Program-made: the position numbers and the translations under genes
Notes under the pieces: model-generated
Told to the model about the DNA's origin: nothing
What the model saw: only the letters and a program-made list of their open reading frames with translations
Database searches by the model: none
Source of the DNA: an uncultured Gammaproteobacteria bacterium
GTDB lineage: Bacteria; Pseudomonadota; Gammaproteobacteria; Nitrosococcales; Methylophagaceae
Direction: 5' to 3'
DNA: 64,000 nt
NCBI GenBank assembly: GCA_905181885.1
Contig: CAJIZI010000002.1
Location: 1 to 64,000, forward strand
Shown: in pieces, positions 41,012 to 54,740 of the stretch
How the letters are laid out: every line of letters starts with the position of its first letter
Position numbering within the stretch: position 1 is the first letter of the stretch

Positions 41012-41162
41012 TAATTAATAGTCTTAGTTACAATAGAGTTATATAAAAGAAAAAAACAGCTCACTCCCTATCAGTACAATCATTACTTTTAAGGCTAAAG
41101 CTATTATCTTTTTTTAATGTTAAGTTTGCAGTCTAAATCATCTACGCTCATAGGAGAAATTA

Positions 41163-42653
41163 ATGCAGTATTTTGTCACAACTAATACACCCGCAGCAGA
41201 AAAAACAGATTGCGTGGTCATTGCCATCTTCGAACAAAGCTTACTAAGCTCGGCCGCTACAGCCCTTAATGACAGTACCAACGGGCGAATAGCATCTATT
41301 GTTAAGCGTGGTGATATTACAGGTAAAGCGGGTCAAACATTACTACTCCATGATCTTGATGGTGTCAAAAGCCCTCGTGTTTTATTAGTCGGTTGCGGTA
41401 AAAAAACAGGCATAAAAGAAAATGACTTTAACACTATCATTACTGCCGTTACAAAAATGCTAGACAACTCTGCCGCAGAACAAGCAAGCTTATATTTAAA
41501 CGACCTTAACGTCAGTGATAGGCCAGTACAATGGTTAGTTACACAGGCCATCATTGTGGCCGAATCAAGTTTATATCAATATACGACAACTAAAAGTAAT
41601 CCAAAAACCACTAAAAACCCGATCGAACGACTCTCATTTTTTACTGATGTTAATGAAGTTGAAGTTAGACAAGCTACTGCTAACGGACTTGCGATTGCTA
41701 ACGGTATGCATTTGGCCAGGGAACTTGGTGATTTACCAGCTAATGTTTGTACTCCTAGTTATCTCGCAGAACAAGCAGAACAAATTGGTAAACAATTTGA
41801 TAACGTTACGACAACAATCTTAGATGAAGATGAGATGGAGTCACTAGGTATGGGGTCTCTACTCTCAGTTTCTCGAGGAAGTCGCCAACCCGCCAAACTC
41901 ATCACCATGAACTATCAGGGCGCTAACGATGAAAAGCCCGTAGTGCTAGTTGGCAAAGGCCTAACTTTTGATTCTGGAGGTATTTCACTCAAGCCCCCCG
42001 GCGGTATGGATGAGATGAAATATGATATGTGTGGTAGTGCCAGTGTTTTCGGTACAATTACTGCCATCGCTGAACTTAATTTACCCATTAATGTAATAGG
42101 GCTCGTACCTAGTTCAGAAAACATGCCTGATGGTGATGCCAATAAGCCTGGTGATATCGTTACCAGTATGGCTGGTAAGACAATTGAAATCTTAAATACT
42201 GACGCTGAAGGACGATTAATTTTATGTGATGCATTAACCTACAGTGAACGTTTTGACCCGGCTGTCGTTATAGATATCGCCACATTAACCGGTGCCATTA
42301 TAGTGGCCTTAGGTAGTAAAACAACTGGTTTAATGGCCAACGATCAAAAGCTAGCTGATGATTTACTTCAAGCAGGCCTTGATAGTCACGATAAAGCTTG
42401 GCAGCTGCCTTTATGGGATGAATATCAGGAGCAACTTGACAGTAACTTTGCTGATATTGCTAACATAGGAAGTAAGGGAGCTGGAAGTATCACAGCGGCT
42501 TGTTTCTTATCTCGTTTTACAGAGAAATTTACATGGGCCCATCTTGATATTGCTGGTACTGCATGGACAAGTGGCGGTAAAGCAAAAGGTGCCACCGGTC
42601 GTCCCGTTCCGATGCTAGTACAGTACTTAATGAATCGCATAAGTAAAAATTAA
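41163..42653 (+). CDS. pepA: Leucyl aminopeptidase (M17)
   Basis: VGKGLTFDSGGISLKPPGGMDEMKYDMCGSA; NTDAEGRLILCDAL. Confidence 0.97.
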   Translation: MQYFVTTNTPAAEKTDCVVIAIFEQSLLSSAATALNDSTNGRIASIVKRGDITGKAGQTLLLHDLDGVKSPRVLLVGCGKKTGIKENDFNTIITAVTKMLDNSAAEQASLYLNDLNVSDRPVQWLVTQAIIVAESSLYQYTTTKSNPKTTKNPIERLSFFTDVNEVEVRQATANGLAIANGMHLARELGDLPANVCTPSYLAEQAEQIGKQFDNVTTTILDEDEMESLGMGSLLSVSRGSRQPAKLITMNYQGANDEKPVVLVGKGLTFDSGGISLKPPGGMDEMKYDMCGSASVFGTITAIAELNLPINVIGLVPSSENMPDGDANKPGDIVTSMAGKTIEILNTDAEGRLILCDALTYSERFDPAVVIDIATLTGAIIVALGSKTTGLMANDQKLADDLLQAGLDSHDKAWQLPLWDEYQEQLDSNFADIANIGSKGAGSITAACFLSRFTEKFTWAHLDIAGTAWTSGGKAKGATGRPVPMLVQYLMNRISKN

Positions 42654-42668
42654 GTAACAGTATTAAAA

Positions 42669-43103
42669 ATGACTCGGATCAGCTTTTATATTTTAAAAAG
42701 TTCACAAGAACACGACCGGCAAGTATTTGCTTGCCGGTTAATTGAAAAAGCTCATGCGAAAGGCAACCAGATTTATATTCATGCAGACAGTCAGGAACAA
42801 GCAAATCAATTCAATGACTTATTGTGGTCATTTAGATCTGACAGTTTTGTACCTCATCAACTTATGTACGACACATCTCAAACAACACAGGATGACTGTC
42901 CTATTCTGATTGGCCATGAATCTACTCCACCCCGACTAATGAATCTATTAATCAATCTTAGCTCTGAACAACCGATGTTTTTCAGTCAATTTGAACGTGT
43001 TGCCGAATTTATTAATGATAATGAGACCACCAAAGCACAAGGCCGAGAACGCTACCAATTTTACAAAGAACGCGGCTACGAATTAGAAAGCCACAACCTT
43101 TAA
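42669..43103 (+). CDS. holC: DNA polymerase III chi subunit
   Basis: [63 protein letters not shown]; between pepA and valS. Confidence 0.95.
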   Translation: MTRISFYILKSSQEHDRQVFACRLIEKAHAKGNQIYIHADSQEQANQFNDLLWSFRSDSFVPHQLMYDTSQTTQDDCPILIGHESTPPRLMNLLINLSSEQPMFFSQFERVAEFINDNETTKAQGRERYQFYKERGYELESHNL

Positions 43104-43204
43104 ATGGCTCTGAGTCAAACTTACAATTTTTACAGAAAAGCATTGGCTCAACACGTTACAATAGCTGTATCAATTTAACGACTAACTTAAAAAATAAAGC
43201 AATC

Positions 43205-45961
43205 ATGGAAAAAACCTACGACCCCGACCAGATAGAACAAACTTGGTATAAAAAATGGGAAAAAGATGGTGAGTTTTCACCTTCTGGTAAAGGGACACCT
43301 TATGCCATTATGCTGCCCCCACCCAATGTGACGGGGAGCCTTCATATGGGCCATGGTTTTAATAACACCATCATGGATACGCTTACTCGATATCACCGAA
43401 TGAAGGGAGATAACACCTTATGGCAACCTGGTACGGATCATGCCGGCATTGCCACTCAGATGGTAGTCGAACGTCAATTGAATGCTGAAGGTAAAACACG
43501 CCATGATCTAGGTCGCGCACAATTTATTGACCGCGTTTGGGATTGGAAAAAAGAGTCTGGTGATAACATAACACGTCAATTGCGTCGTCTAGGCTCATCT
43601 CTAGACTGGTCTCGCGATCGATTTACTATGGATGATGGTCTATCTGAATCCGTTAAGCATGTCTTTATTAAGCTCCATAAAGAAGGCCTGATATACCGTG
43701 GAAAACGCCTCGTCAATTGGGATCCTGTTCTACACACAGCTGTCTCTGACTTAGAGGTATTATCTCAGGAAGAGTCGGGGCATTTATGGCATTTCAAATA
43801 CCCATTAACTGATGGATCTGGCCACCTCATTGTAGCTACAACAAGACCTGAGACTATGCTCGGTGATACGGCCGTAGCCGTGCACCCTGATGATGAACGC
43901 TATAGTCATTTAGTTGGCAGAATGATCACATTGCCACTCGTTGGCCGTGAAATACCAATAATTGCTGATGACTATGTCGATCCTGAATTTGGTACAGGTT
44001 GTGTGAAAATAACTCCTGCTCATGACTTTAATGATGCTGAAATGGGCCAACGTCATAACTTAGAGAAAATAAATATTCTCACCATTGATGCTGCCATTAA
44101 TGAAAATGCACCTGATAAGTACCGAGGACTTGATCGTTACAAAGCACGAAAAGTAATCGTACAAGACTTCGATGACCTAAACTTGTTAGATAGTGTTAAG
44201 GAGCACAAACTCATGGTTCCCCGAGGTGATAGAACTGGAGCTGTCATTGAACCTCTACTAACAGACCAATGGTATGTCAAAGCTGATGTATTGGCCAAAC
44301 CAGCAGTCAAAGCAGTTCAAGAAGGAAAAGTAAAGTTTGTACCAGGTAATTGGGATAAAACCTTTTATAACTGGATGGATGGTATCCAAGATTGGTGCAT
44401 ATCTCGACAAATATGGTGGGGGCACCGCATCCCTGCATGGTACGATGACCAGAATAATATATACGTCGGGCAAGATGAAGGTAGTGTTAGAAAAGACAAT
44501 AATATCCCGTCCACAACGCCACTAAGACAAGATGAAGATGTATTAGACACCTGGTTCTCATCTGCACTTTGGCCATTCTCAACACTAGGCTGGCCAGAAA
44601 ATACTGATGCTGTCAAAACTTGGTACCCCGGTAGTGTTTTAGTAACAGGTTTTGATATTATATTCTTCTGGGTTGCCAGAATGATGATGATTGGTCTACA
44701 TTTTATGGACGAAGTGCCATTTAAAGAAGTTTATATTCATGGGCTAGTTCGTGATTCTCACGGTCATAAGATGTCGAAGTCAAAAGGTAATGTCCTTGAT
44801 CCCATAGATATTATTGATGGTATTGAACTAGAAACATTAGTAAAAAAACGCACCTCGGGAATGATGCAGCCCGCATTAGCTGCCAAAATAGAAAAAGCAA
44901 CTCGTAAAGAGTTCCCCGATGGCATTAATGGTCATGGCACAGACGCTCTACGATTTACGTTTGCATCACTCGCATCTACAGGCCGTGATATCAATTTCGA
45001 TATGAACCGTATTGCAGGTTATCGTAACTTCTGCAATAAATTATGGAATGCTGCCCGCTATGTCTTGATAAATACAGAAGGGCAAGATACTGGCATCAAT
45101 AATGATAATATTGAATTGAGTCTCGCTGACCGTTGGATCCTCTCGCGACTTCAGACCACAATACTCGATGTGACTACAGCCATTGATAATTATCGATTTG
45201 ATCATGCTGCACAAGGAATTTACGAGTTTATTTGGAACCATTATTGTGACTGGTATTTAGAATTATCTAAACCTGTGTTGACCAATGAAAATGCTTCCGA
45301 AGCAGCGCAGCGCGGAACACGTAAAACCTTAGTTATAGTTTTAGAAAGTGTACTTCGCCTCACTCATCCGATCATGCCCTTCATCACAGAGGAAATTTGG
45401 CAAACCCTAGCACCACTCGCAGGTAAATCTGCTGATGGTAGTATCATGAGTCAGCCATATCCTCTAGTCGATAATGAGCAACTAGATGTCATTGCAGTTG
45501 CTGATATGGAATGGTTAATGGAGTTCATAACCGGTGTACGTTCAATCCGCTCACAAATGAATATTCCTCCTAAAAAGAAACTAGATGTACAGCTTAAAGA
45601 TTCTACGAAATATGACCAAAAGAGATTATCAGCTAATCATGAATTTTTAAGCCGTTTGGCAAACCTTGAATCCATCACATTACTCAAAGGTGATGCGCCT
45701 GCTGCTGCAACGGCATTAGTCGGTAAAATGGAAATACTCATCCCATTAGATGGGTTAATAGATAAAAATGCGGAAATTCAACGGCTTGATAAAGAAATAA
45801 CTAAGTTTGAAAAAATCATCAAACAATCAACTGATAAACTTAACAATGATAACTACGTTGCTAAGGCACCCGCAGATGTTGTTCAAAAAGAGAGAGATAA
45901 ACTTGGTGACATCGAGCAGGCCTTATCGCAATTGCAGCAACAGCGCCAATCTTTAACTTAA
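43205..45961 (+). CDS. valS: Valyl-tRNA synthetase
   Basis: [31 protein letters not shown]; 918 aa. Confidence 0.98.
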   Translation: MEKTYDPDQIEQTWYKKWEKDGEFSPSGKGTPYAIMLPPPNVTGSLHMGHGFNNTIMDTLTRYHRMKGDNTLWQPGTDHAGIATQMVVERQLNAEGKTRHDLGRAQFIDRVWDWKKESGDNITRQLRRLGSSLDWSRDRFTMDDGLSESVKHVFIKLHKEGLIYRGKRLVNWDPVLHTAVSDLEVLSQEESGHLWHFKYPLTDGSGHLIVATTRPETMLGDTAVAVHPDDERYSHLVGRMITLPLVGREIPIIADDYVDPEFGTGCVKITPAHDFNDAEMGQRHNLEKINILTIDAAINENAPDKYRGLDRYKARKVIVQDFDDLNLLDSVKEHKLMVPRGDRTGAVIEPLLTDQWYVKADVLAKPAVKAVQEGKVKFVPGNWDKTFYNWMDGIQDWCISRQIWWGHRIPAWYDDQNNIYVGQDEGSVRKDNNIPSTTPLRQDEDVLDTWFSSALWPFSTLGWPENTDAVKTWYPGSVLVTGFDIIFFWVARMMMIGLHFMDEVPFKEVYIHGLVRDSHGHKMSKSKGNVLDPIDIIDGIELETLVKKRTSGMMQPALAAKIEKATRKEFPDGINGHGTDALRFTFASLASTGRDINFDMNRIAGYRNFCNKLWNAARYVLINTEGQDTGINNDNIELSLADRWILSRLQTTILDVTTAIDNYRFDHAAQGIYEFIWNHYCDWYLELSKPVLTNENASEAAQRGTRKTLVIVLESVLRLTHPIMPFITEEIWQTLAPLAGKSADGSIMSQPYPLVDNEQLDVIAVADMEWLMEFITGVRSIRSQMNIPPKKKLDVQLKDSTKYDQKRLSANHEFLSRLANLESITLLKGDAPAAATALVGKMEILIPLDGLIDKNAEIQRLDKEITKFEKIIKQSTDKLNNDNYVAKAPADVVQKERDKLGDIEQALSQLQQQRQSLT

Positions 45962-45982
45962 GTTAGCTCCACACCAATATAA

Positions 45983-46012
45983 AAAGCCTAGCATGCTCTC
46001 ATGCTAGGCTTT
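45983..46012 (+). terminator. Intrinsic terminator after valS
   Basis: aaagcctagcatgctctcatgctaggctttt. Confidence 0.85.
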
Positions 46013-46082
46013 TACAAGTACTGTCTTACAGGCTTTGATTACATTTCAAGTGGCTTAATCTCCCTTCGAAATAAATAAAGGC

Positions 46083-46382
46083 TTAAAGCAAATGTGTACC
46101 GTGAGTAAGTGCAGCACCTGCTCTTAGGGCAGTTGCAACAAAAACAGTTTCAGATAGCTCTTGCTCCGTTGCACCCGCTTTTTTAGCAGCTGCTTTATGT
46201 ACTTCTAGGCAATAAGGACATTGAGTTGTTAAGGCAACAGCCAAAGCCATCAATTCTTTGTATTTTACTGGAATTGCACCATCTGCAAGCGCAGCTTTAT
46301 CAAGTGCTTGAAACGCAGCTAGCGCCTCAGGTGTATTCTTTTGCAGCGTGGCTAATTTATCCAGGTTAGACATATCATACAT
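46083..46382 (-). CDS. AhpD-like carboxymuconolactone decarboxylase family protein
   Basis: ALAVALTTQCPYCLEVHKAAAKKAGATEQELSE (CxxC/H motif). Confidence 0.92.
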   Translation of the reverse strand: MYDMSNLDKLATLQKNTPEALAAFQALDKAALADGAIPVKYKELMALAVALTTQCPYCLEVHKAAAKKAGATEQELSETVFVATALRAGAALTHGTHLL

Positions 46383-46659
46383 TTCTACTTTCCCCTCATT
46401 ATGGTGTCGTATATAAATAAAACTTTATTGGTTCAGCCAAGTGACTAAAGACCAACTACTAGACTATTGGATTGTTGACTTAAGATCAAGCTATCATCAG
46501 TGAGAAAAAAAGACTTACTTTTAAACCTCACGTGACAGCTGATAGTAAAATGAACTGCTCTTATGCCCTCTTTATCTTTTATAAATAAAACAGTTCTATT
46601 AGTTTATTTTATAATAACTAACACCCGTAAAACTCATAAGCCTCAGTATAGCCTCAATT

Positions 46660-48378
46660 TTAATGAGGATCGGCTGGCTTGTACTCTCTGTATTTAGGCA
46701 CCCAAAACTCTAATTCGATAGCTGTTCTTAAGGCTTCATTTGACATTTTAGCTGCCAAACCTTGCTCTTGAGCTACTTTCCCAACAGCAAAAGCAATCTC
46801 TTTACTCAATTCACCTATATCTGCCAAATTTGGTAATAACGCTTCTTCTTGGTTTTCAACTGAGGAGGAAGCAGTAGCAAGCACCTCACTAGCAGCGACA
46901 AGCATCTCATCACTTATGTGTTGGATCTTAGCCGCCACTACAGCAAGGCCGAAAGCTGGGAAAATATAACTATTATTACATTGAGGAATATTGTAAGTCT
47001 GGCCTTCATATGTAACCGGCTTAAATGGACTTCCTGTTGCTATTAAAGCACGTCCTTTTGACCAGCTAATAAGCTGCTCTGGTGTTGCTTCAATCTGTTT
47101 AGAAGGGTTGCTTAACGGTAAAATAACAGGTTGCTCACAACCCAGCATCAACATGTTAATAATTGCTTCACTAAATAAGCCTGTTTGCCCCGACACACCA
47201 ACCAAAACCGTTGGTTTTACATAACGTATCGTCTCGTAGAGAGAGGGGTAGTCACTAGAGTACTCCCAACTTTGGATCTCGTTAGGATCTTTAGATAATG
47301 AAAACTGAAAGTCTAACAATGTCTTCATATTGGAGACAAGCAAACCGTGCCTATCAATCATAAATACTTGGCTTCTAGCTTGTAATTCGGAAACTCCTTC
47401 AGCACACATCTGCATAACAATTTGTTCTGCAATACCACAGCCTGCTGAACCTGCTCCTGCAAACACCACTTTTTGTTCACTCAAGCGTACATTTTTGATT
47501 CTACATGCAGATAATAAGGTACCTACTGTCACAACAGCCGTACCCTGTATATCATCATTAAAGCAACAAATCTCATCACGATAACGTTTCAATAATGGGA
47601 GAGCATTAGTCTGGTTAAAGTCTTCAAACTGTAATAATACTTCAGGCCAACGTCGTTTAACTGCTTTGATAAAAAGGTCCAAAAACTCATCATACGCGAC
47701 TTGATCTATACGCTTTTGATGCCATCCCAGATATAAAGGATCATCAAGTAATTCCTCATTGTTAGTTCCTACATCGAGCATTATTGGCAGCGTGTTTTCT
47801 GGACTTATACCTCCACAAGCTGTGTATAACGACAGCTTTCCGATTGGTATTCCCATTCCACCAACACCCTGGTCTCCCAAGCCTAGAATACGACTACCAT
47901 CAGTGACTACAATTACTTTGATATCATTCTTAGCGACATTACTTAATATCTTATCAATGTCATAGCGGTCTGGAAATGCAATAAAAAGACCTCTTGCACG
48001 CCGATATATTTCGGAAAACCTTTCACATGCTTCACCCACTGTCGGCGTATAAATAATGGGCATCATTTCTTCGATATGCTCTCGAACTAAACCATAAAAT
48101 AATGTTTCATTGCTGTCTTGAATCGCGCGTAGATAAATATGTTGATTAATTGCTTCATCAAAGCTTAAATACTGCTGATAAGCACGCTCAACTTGCTGCT
48201 CTAAGGTTTCATAACTCTGGGGTAATAAACCTAAGATACCAAACTCTATACGCTCTGATCGGCTAAAAGCACAATCTTTATTTAACAGCGGTATAGTAAG
48301 TAGCGTTGCACCAGAATAAGGCAGATAAACTGGCTTTCTATTATTTTTAGCATGTTCTGTCATAGCTCTAAATGTCAT
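46660..48378 (-). CDS. maeA: NAD-dependent malic enzyme
   Basis: [76 protein letters not shown]. Confidence 0.95.
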   Translation of the reverse strand: MTFRAMTEHAKNNRKPVYLPYSGATLLTIPLLNKDCAFSRSERIEFGILGLLPQSYETLEQQVERAYQQYLSFDEAINQHIYLRAIQDSNETLFYGLVREHIEEMMPIIYTPTVGEACERFSEIYRRARGLFIAFPDRYDIDKILSNVAKNDIKVIVVTDGSRILGLGDQGVGGMGIPIGKLSLYTACGGISPENTLPIMLDVGTNNEELLDDPLYLGWHQKRIDQVAYDEFLDLFIKAVKRRWPEVLLQFEDFNQTNALPLLKRYRDEICCFNDDIQGTAVVTVGTLLSACRIKNVRLSEQKVVFAGAGSAGCGIAEQIVMQMCAEGVSELQARSQVFMIDRHGLLVSNMKTLLDFQFSLSKDPNEIQSWEYSSDYPSLYETIRYVKPTVLVGVSGQTGLFSEAIINMLMLGCEQPVILPLSNPSKQIEATPEQLISWSKGRALIATGSPFKPVTYEGQTYNIPQCNNSYIFPAFGLAVVAAKIQHISDEMLVAASEVLATASSSVENQEEALLPNLADIGELSKEIAFAVGKVAQEQGLAAKMSNEALRTAIELEFWVPKYREYKPADPH

Positions 48379-48483
48379 ACCCTAAATTTAGTTTTCTATA
48401 ATTCGAATAATCTTGCCTTAATAGGGAGCAATTTATTTTGCAATTACCCACGTAAGACATCCAGCAGAACTAAAATAAAAAGA

Positions 48484-48813
48484 CTAAAACATACCCAATT
48501 GCAATTGTGCGGCCTCACTCATCATATCCTTGGTCCACATAGGTTCCCAAACCAATTCAACATGTGCTTCAGCAACACCCGGCACAGAGCCTACTTTAGC
48601 TTCAATTTCACCTGGGAATGACTGAGCAACCGGGCATCCTGGCGCTGTCAAGGTCATTTGAATATCAACGACTGATGCTTCACTGATCTCAACACTATAG
48701 ATAAGACCAAGTTCATGTATATTGATCGGTATTTCAGGATCAAAAATAGTTTGAAGCATTGCGATCACACTTTCTTTCAATTCTTTTGGACTCGATTTAA
48801 CTAATTTTTCCAT
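48484..48813 (-). CDS. sufT: SUF system MIP18-family (DUF59) protein
   Basis: VIAMLQTIFDPEIPINIHELGLIYSVEI...MTLTAPGCPVAQSFPGEIE; in the suf cluster. Confidence 0.9.
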   Translation of the reverse strand: MEKLVKSSPKELKESVIAMLQTIFDPEIPINIHELGLIYSVEISEASVVDIQMTLTAPGCPVAQSFPGEIEAKVGSVPGVAEAHVELVWEPMWTKDMMSEAAQLQLGMF

Positions 48814-48822
48814 CGTTTTGCC

Positions 48823-49275
48823 TTACTCTGTTGTCACTGAAATATCATGATCACTTTCCATTGCAGTATGCATAGTATGCCATGACAAAGTTGCACATTT
48901 AACACGAGCTGGAAACTCTCTTACACCGCCTAGCACTTCTAATTTGCCTAAAATAGCTGGGTCAGCATCTTCATTTGTCATTTGTTTATGAACTTGCTGG
49001 TAAATTTCTTCTGCCTGTTCTATTGTTTTTCCTTTTAAGATCTCAGTCATTAATGAAGCTGAAGCTACAGATATAGCACATCCACTACCCTGAAAGCTAA
49101 GATCTTCAATTACATCACCCGCCATTTTAACAAATACCACTAACGCGTCACCACATAACGGATTATTGCCATGTGCTAAATGATTGGCATCCAACATTTC
49201 ACGGAAGTTACGAGGCTTTTTATTGTGATCCATGATTACTTGTTGATAAAGATCTCTTATGTTGCTTCCACTCAT
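48823..49275 (-). CDS. sufU: SufU/NifU-like Fe-S scaffold
   Basis: LYQQVIMDHNKKPRNFREM...GNNPLCGDALVVFVKM...GSGCAISVASASLMTEILKGK...VKCATLSWHTM. Confidence 0.93.
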   Translation of the reverse strand: MSGSNIRDLYQQVIMDHNKKPRNFREMLDANHLAHGNNPLCGDALVVFVKMAGDVIEDLSFQGSGCAISVASASLMTEILKGKTIEQAEEIYQQVHKQMTNEDADPAILGKLEVLGGVREFPARVKCATLSWHTMHTAMESDHDISVTTE

Positions 49276-50498
49276 TAGGCAAATAACTCCTGTACTTTTT
49301 CGATCGCATCAACCAGAGCATCGACTTCTTCCATCGTGTTATAAAAAGCAAATGATGCTCGTGCTGTTGCTGGTATACCATAAAATTGCATCACCGGTTG
49401 TGCACAGTGATGACCCGCTCGAATAGCTACACCCTGCTGATCAAAAATAGTCCCGACATCATGTGGATGTACTCCATCGATCATAAACGACAACACACTC
49501 GCTTTATTTTCTGCAGTACCAATAATACGAATGCCATCCATTGCAGTTAGTTTATTCGTCGCATAAACCAATAGATCTTGTTCATACTTAGCTAATGCTT
49601 CAATGCCAACACTGTTCATATAATCAATGGCCGCACCCAGACCAATAGTCCCAGCAATATTAGGTGTACCCGCTTCAAATTTATAAGGCAAAACGTTGTA
49701 TTGTGTTTTTTCAAAGCTGACCGATAAAATCATATCGCCACCACCTTGCCATGGTGCCATTTCTTCTAATAAAGCTTCCTTACCATACAAAACGCCGATG
49801 CCTGTCGGTGCAAACATCTTATGGCCAGAAAAAACATAAAAATCGCAATCTATATCTTGGACATCTGCCGGCATATGAGGCACTGCCTGAGCACCATCTA
49901 TTAGAACAGGAATGCCTTTTTCATGCGCTTTTCTAGTCATCATCTTGACGGGGTTAATTGTTCCCAGAGCATTCGAAACTTCGCCTATCGCCATAATTTT
50001 AGTTTTTGATGTTAATAAATCATCAAATGTACTTAAATCTAATTCGCCACGGTCTGTCATAGGAATTACAATCAGCTTGGCGCCAATCTCATCACAGAGC
50101 ATCTGCCACGGCACAATATTGGCATGATGTTCCATATGGCTGATCAATATTTCATCGCCTGCATTTAACATTGGGCGAACAAAACTATGTGCGATTAAAT
50201 TAATCGCTTCTGTCGCACCACGTACAAAAACAATTTCTTTATCCGACTTTGCATGAATAAAATCACGAACCTTACTACGTGCACCTTCATAAGCATCAGT
50301 TGCACGTTGGCTTAAACGATGAACGCCTCGATGAACATTGGCATTATCTTGACGATAGTAATCATTCATAGCCTCTATAACTTGAATAGGCTTCTGACTG
50401 CTTGCCGCATTATCAAGATAAGCCAATGGGAAACCATAAACTTCTTGCTCAAGTATAGGAAAATCTTTTCTTACCGCGTGAATGTCAAATATACCCAT
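49275..50498 (-). CDS. sufS: Cysteine desulfurase SufS
   Basis: [70 protein letters not shown]. Confidence 0.97.
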   Translation of the reverse strand: MGIFDIHAVRKDFPILEQEVYGFPLAYLDNAASSQKPIQVIEAMNDYYRQDNANVHRGVHRLSQRATDAYEGARSKVRDFIHAKSDKEIVFVRGATEAINLIAHSFVRPMLNAGDEILISHMEHHANIVPWQMLCDEIGAKLIVIPMTDRGELDLSTFDDLLTSKTKIMAIGEVSNALGTINPVKMMTRKAHEKGIPVLIDGAQAVPHMPADVQDIDCDFYVFSGHKMFAPTGIGVLYGKEALLEEMAPWQGGGDMILSVSFEKTQYNVLPYKFEAGTPNIAGTIGLGAAIDYMNSVGIEALAKYEQDLLVYATNKLTAMDGIRIIGTAENKASVLSFMIDGVHPHDVGTIFDQQGVAIRAGHHCAQPVMQFYGIPATARASFAFYNTMEEVDALVDAIEKVQELFA

Positions 50499-50500
50499 AT

Positions 50501-51832
50501 TCAGCGCTCCCCAGTAGGTAATTGCTGTTCAATAACAATTGACATTGCTTTTCTTATAGTGTCGTTAGGTATACGGTCCAATACCTCAACTGCAAATGCA
50601 TGTGTCAACAAACTACGAGCTGATACTTCATCTAGACCCCGTGCTCGTAAGAAAAACAATTGATCTTTATCTAGCTGTCCTACTGTGCTGCCATGTCCAC
50701 ATTTTACATCATCAGCATAAATTTCCATTTCTGGTTTAGTATCAATTTCGCAATCACGTGACAATAATAAATTATGGTTATATTCTTTGGAATCAGTTTT
50801 TTGGGCATCTTTATGCACGATCACTTTGCCGTTAAACACACCATGACTCTTGTCATCCAACACCCCTTTATACAACTCATTACTAGTCGTATTTGGAACT
50901 AAATGATCGATCCGAGTGTGGTTATCAATGTGCTGTGCATCGTTTAGTAAATACAAGCCATCCATTGTCGTGTGGGACTTCTCACCTTCCAATAGACTAT
51001 GCACATCATTTCGTACTAATTTTGCACCTAAAGAAATGTTATTTGTATGCCATTGGCTTCCAGCAGCTTGTTTAGCTGCCAATGTTGCGATGTGAATAGC
51101 ATTCTTGGATTCTTTCTGTAATTTATAATGAAATAGCTCGGCATTATCGGCCAACACGACTTCACTAACTACATTAGTAAAGCAACTTAAATCTGATAGT
51201 CCCACATAGTGCTCAACCACTGTGGCCGTTGCATCGTGATCCAACATAATCATATTGCGTAGATGCGTTGCCAAATTATCTGTTGTACCACTCTGAATAA
51301 CTAATAGTTCAATCGGCTTTTTAACCATTGTCTTAGCAGAGACATGGACCATCACACCTTCTTTCATCAATAAAGTATTAAGTGCCGTCAACCCTACTTT
51401 GTCCATAGAAACTTGCTGACCTAATTGCTGCTCAACTGTGTCCAATGATTGTGAAAATGGACGTATTGTTACCCCAACTTGTAAATTGTCTAGTTGTGAC
51501 AACTCAGCATCAAATACTCCATCAATAATAACAACACGGTAAGCATCATCTAGTAAGGCAATACCCTGACATTCTTGCTGACTGACAGTCACTGCTAATG
51601 CCTGATGGTTGAAACTCTGCTGTGTTAGCTCCCATAGACTAGTATATTTCCAATTTTCTACTTTTTTACTAGGTAGACCATACTCATTAAATTGTGTCAG
51701 TGCTTTATCACGCATTGTTTTGAGCCAAGACAAATCTTGTCCTGGCAAATTTTCATCCTCTGCCACGCTAGCAAAAGGAGTCACTAATTCGGTGAATTTC
51801 TTCATGCGGCTGGGCCTTCTGAGTGCAGCCAA
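50501..51832 (-). CDS. sufD: Fe-S cluster assembly protein SufD
   Basis: [47 protein letters not shown]. Confidence 0.96.
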   Translation of the reverse strand: MAALRRPSRMKKFTELVTPFASVAEDENLPGQDLSWLKTMRDKALTQFNEYGLPSKKVENWKYTSLWELTQQSFNHQALAVTVSQQECQGIALLDDAYRVVIIDGVFDAELSQLDNLQVGVTIRPFSQSLDTVEQQLGQQVSMDKVGLTALNTLLMKEGVMVHVSAKTMVKKPIELLVIQSGTTDNLATHLRNMIMLDHDATATVVEHYVGLSDLSCFTNVVSEVVLADNAELFHYKLQKESKNAIHIATLAAKQAAGSQWHTNNISLGAKLVRNDVHSLLEGEKSHTTMDGLYLLNDAQHIDNHTRIDHLVPNTTSNELYKGVLDDKSHGVFNGKVIVHKDAQKTDSKEYNHNLLLSRDCEIDTKPEMEIYADDVKCGHGSTVGQLDKDQLFFLRARGLDEVSARSLLTHAFAVEVLDRIPNDTIRKAMSIVIEQQLPTGER

Positions 51833-52557
51833 CTATATCCTTTCAATTCGAGCTCTTTTGATAGCTCCTTGTCACCTGACTTCACGATTTTCCCATCCGA
51901 AAGAACATGTACAAAATCAGGCACAATGTAATCAAGTAAACGCTGATAATGAGTAATCATTACGATTGAGCGTTCCTTAGAACGCAATTCATTCACACCA
52001 TCTGAGACTGTTTTTAATGCATCAATATCTAAACCTGAGTCCGTTTCATCAAGAATAGCTAGCGATGGCTCCAATAAGGCCATTTGCAAAATTTCATTGC
52101 GTTTTTTCTCACCGCCTGAAAAGCCTTCATTCACGCCTCGATATAAGAACTCCTCATCCATTTTGACCAGTTGCATCTTCTCTCTAACTAAACTAAGGAA
52201 ATCTATCGCATCCAATTCCTCTAGACCTTGATATGTTCTTACGGCATTTAAAGCTGCTTTTAAAAGATAAACATTACTAACACCCGGAATCTCTACCGGG
52301 TATTGGAAGGCTAGGAATATACCACGCTGAGCGCGCTCTTCAGCTTTCAGTTCTAATAAGTTATCACCTTTATAAATAACTTCACCTTGCGTTATCTCAT
52401 AGCCATCTCTACCCGCAAGTACATTTGATAATGTACTTTTCCCAGCACCGTTTGGGCCCATGATTGCATGGACTTCACCTGCATTTACCGTCAAGTTAAT
52501 GCCTTTGAGAATATCTTTACCATCAACACTGGCATAAAGGTTTTTAATTTCTAACAT
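51802..52557 (-). CDS. sufC: Fe-S assembly ATPase SufC
   Basis: Walker [46 protein letters not shown]. Confidence 0.97.
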   Translation of the reverse strand: MLEIKNLYASVDGKDILKGINLTVNAGEVHAIMGPNGAGKSTLSNVLAGRDGYEITQGEVIYKGDNLLELKAEERAQRGIFLAFQYPVEIPGVSNVYLLKAALNAVRTYQGLEELDAIDFLSLVREKMQLVKMDEEFLYRGVNEGFSGGEKKRNEILQMALLEPSLAILDETDSGLDIDALKTVSDGVNELRSKERSIVMITHYQRLLDYIVPDFVHVLSDGKIVKSGDKELSKELELKGYSWLHSEGPAA

Positions 52558-52615
52558 GTTTTATCTCTTTTAATATGATCAGCAAGTAATACTGCTCAAG
52601 CAAATTTAATCTGTC

Positions 52616-54076
52616 TTAACCTACAGAGCCTTCTAGCGATAGTCCTAGTAAGTTTTGTGCTTCTACAGCAAACTCCATTGGTAATTGATGAATTACTTGC
52701 TTACAAAAACCATTCACAATCATCGAGACAGCATCTTCTGTGTCCATACCTCGTTGTTTACAATAAAACAATTGATCCTCACTAATTTTGGAAGTTGATG
52801 CTTCATGCTCAACTTGAGCTGTAGGGTTTTTTACTTCAATGTAGGGGAATGTATGTGCAGCGCTGGTATCACCCATTAGTAGAGAATCACACTCAGTATA
52901 ATTACGCGCATTATCAGCATTTGGCCCAACACGAACAAGACCACGATAAGCATTTTGTGAGCGACCTGCTGAGATACCTTTCGAAATAATTGTTGAACTA
53001 GTATTTTTACCTAGATGAATCATTTTTGTACCAGTATCAGCCTGTTGCATATTGTTCGTTACTGCAACGGAATAAAACTCACCAATTGAATTATCACCTT
53101 GCAATATCACACTAGGATATTTCCAAGTAATAGCAGAACCTGTTTCAACTTGGGTCCACGACACCTTCGAACTCTCGCCGCGACATACTGCCCGTTTTGT
53201 GACAAAGTTATAAATACCACCCACACCATTCTCATCACCTGGGTACCAATTTTGTACTGTTGAGTACTTAATCTCTGCCCTTTCTAATGCAACCAATTCG
53301 ACTACAGCTGCATGAAGTTGGTTCTCATCACGCATCGGCGCTGTACATCCTTCTAGATAACTGACATAAGCATCATCATCAGCAATGATTAACGTCCGCT
53401 CAAACTGTCCGGTATTAGCAGCATTAATTCGAAAATAAGTCGATAATTCCATCGGGCATCGAACACCCTTTGGAATATACACAAAAGAACCATCACTAAA
53501 AACGGCAGAGTTTAAGGCTGTATAGTAATTGTCACGATAAGATACAACACTACCTAAATATTTTTTAAGCAATTCAGGGTGTTCCTTCACTGCTTTTGAA
53601 AAAGGCATGAATAAAATACCTTCTTCGGCTAACTTATCCTGAAATGTATTAGCTACTGATACACTATCAAAAACTGCATCCACTGCCACGCCCGCCAATC
53701 TTGCTCGTTCTTCTAATGGAACGCCTAGCTTTTCATAAGTGCGTAACAACTCAGGATCAACTTCATCCAAACTTTTAGGGCCGTCAGTTTTTTGCTTTGG
53801 TGCAGAATAGTAACTGATAGCTTGATAATCAATTTCGGGATAAGTAACGTGCGCCCATTCTGGTGTCTCTAGCGTTAACCAATGACGATATGCTTTTAAA
53901 CGCCATTCCAGTAAAAATTCAGGTTCACCTTTGATCGCAGAGATTTGACGAACTACATCTTCGCTCAAACCTGGCGGTAAGCTATCTGATTCAATATCCG
54001 TAACAAAACCTGCCGAATATTCACTTGGAACGAATTCTTCTATCTGTTGCTTTTGCTCAGCCATGAATACCACCAT
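52616..54076 (-). CDS. sufB: Fe-S assembly scaffold SufB
   Basis: [48 protein letters not shown]. Confidence 0.97.
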   Translation of the reverse strand: MVVFMAEQKQQIEEFVPSEYSAGFVTDIESDSLPPGLSEDVVRQISAIKGEPEFLLEWRLKAYRHWLTLETPEWAHVTYPEIDYQAISYYSAPKQKTDGPKSLDEVDPELLRTYEKLGVPLEERARLAGVAVDAVFDSVSVANTFQDKLAEEGILFMPFSKAVKEHPELLKKYLGSVVSYRDNYYTALNSAVFSDGSFVYIPKGVRCPMELSTYFRINAANTGQFERTLIIADDDAYVSYLEGCTAPMRDENQLHAAVVELVALERAEIKYSTVQNWYPGDENGVGGIYNFVTKRAVCRGESSKVSWTQVETGSAITWKYPSVILQGDNSIGEFYSVAVTNNMQQADTGTKMIHLGKNTSSTIISKGISAGRSQNAYRGLVRVGPNADNARNYTECDSLLMGDTSAAHTFPYIEVKNPTAQVEHEASTSKISEDQLFYCKQRGMDTEDAVSMIVNGFCKQVIHQLPMEFAVEAQNLLGLSLEGSVG

Positions 54077-54551
54077 CTTGTTTTATAACTATTTCACTCT
54101 GTTTCACAGAGGAATAAAAATGAATTGTGCTCACACCATTAACATGCGTTTGCTCTACCAACATATCAGAGAGTTTGACTTCATCTAATGCATGATAAAC
54201 AGCACTATTGATCCGCTCCCAATTGGTTTGGACAACACAATGTACTTCTTGTTCGCAATGGCTTTCTGTACTAACACATTCTGTTAGTGCAATCGGGCCT
54301 TCAATCGCTGTAATCACTTCCGCTATTGAAATATCACGAGGAGTTTTACTTAAGCTATAGCCACCGTGAGCCCCTCGCTCAGAATCCAACAGCCCATATT
54401 GAGATAAAGCTTTCAATACTTTTCTTACCGTCGGTAAAGGAACGCGTACAGCTTCAGAGAGTGTGTGAGCATTATGATGAACAGCTGTACTTTCAGCTAA
54501 ATAACTCATCAATACGATCCCATAATCTGTTAGTTTTCCCATACGCAACAT
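54057..54551 (-). CDS. Rrf2-family regulator of the SUF operon
   Basis: [21 protein letters not shown]...[62 protein letters not shown]. Confidence 0.94.
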   Translation of the reverse strand: MLRMGKLTDYGIVLMSYLAESTAVHHNAHTLSEAVRVPLPTVRKVLKALSQYGLLDSERGAHGGYSLSKTPRDISIAEVITAIEGPIALTECVSTESHCEQEVHCVVQTNWERINSAVYHALDEVKLSDMLVEQTHVNGVSTIHFYSSVKQSEIVIKQDGGIHG

Positions 54552-54740
54552 GTCTTACTCTCCTAATTAGGACCATTATAGTACTAATTAAGCTATATAC
54601 CAAGCTAAACCTAGTAATAGTGTGTTTAAGCCGTTAACACAGAATTTGTGAGAGAATATCGGCTATGGAACTTTTTATTATGATAAAAGACTAAAAATAT
54701 TCTTTCTCCATCACCTTTAAATTAACTAGAGACTCACGAA

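Noticed and set aside
48484-54551. Unusual SUF operon with SufU and SufT
   Set aside because: rrf2-sufBCDS-sufU-sufT order is known in proteobacteria; regarded as ordinary.
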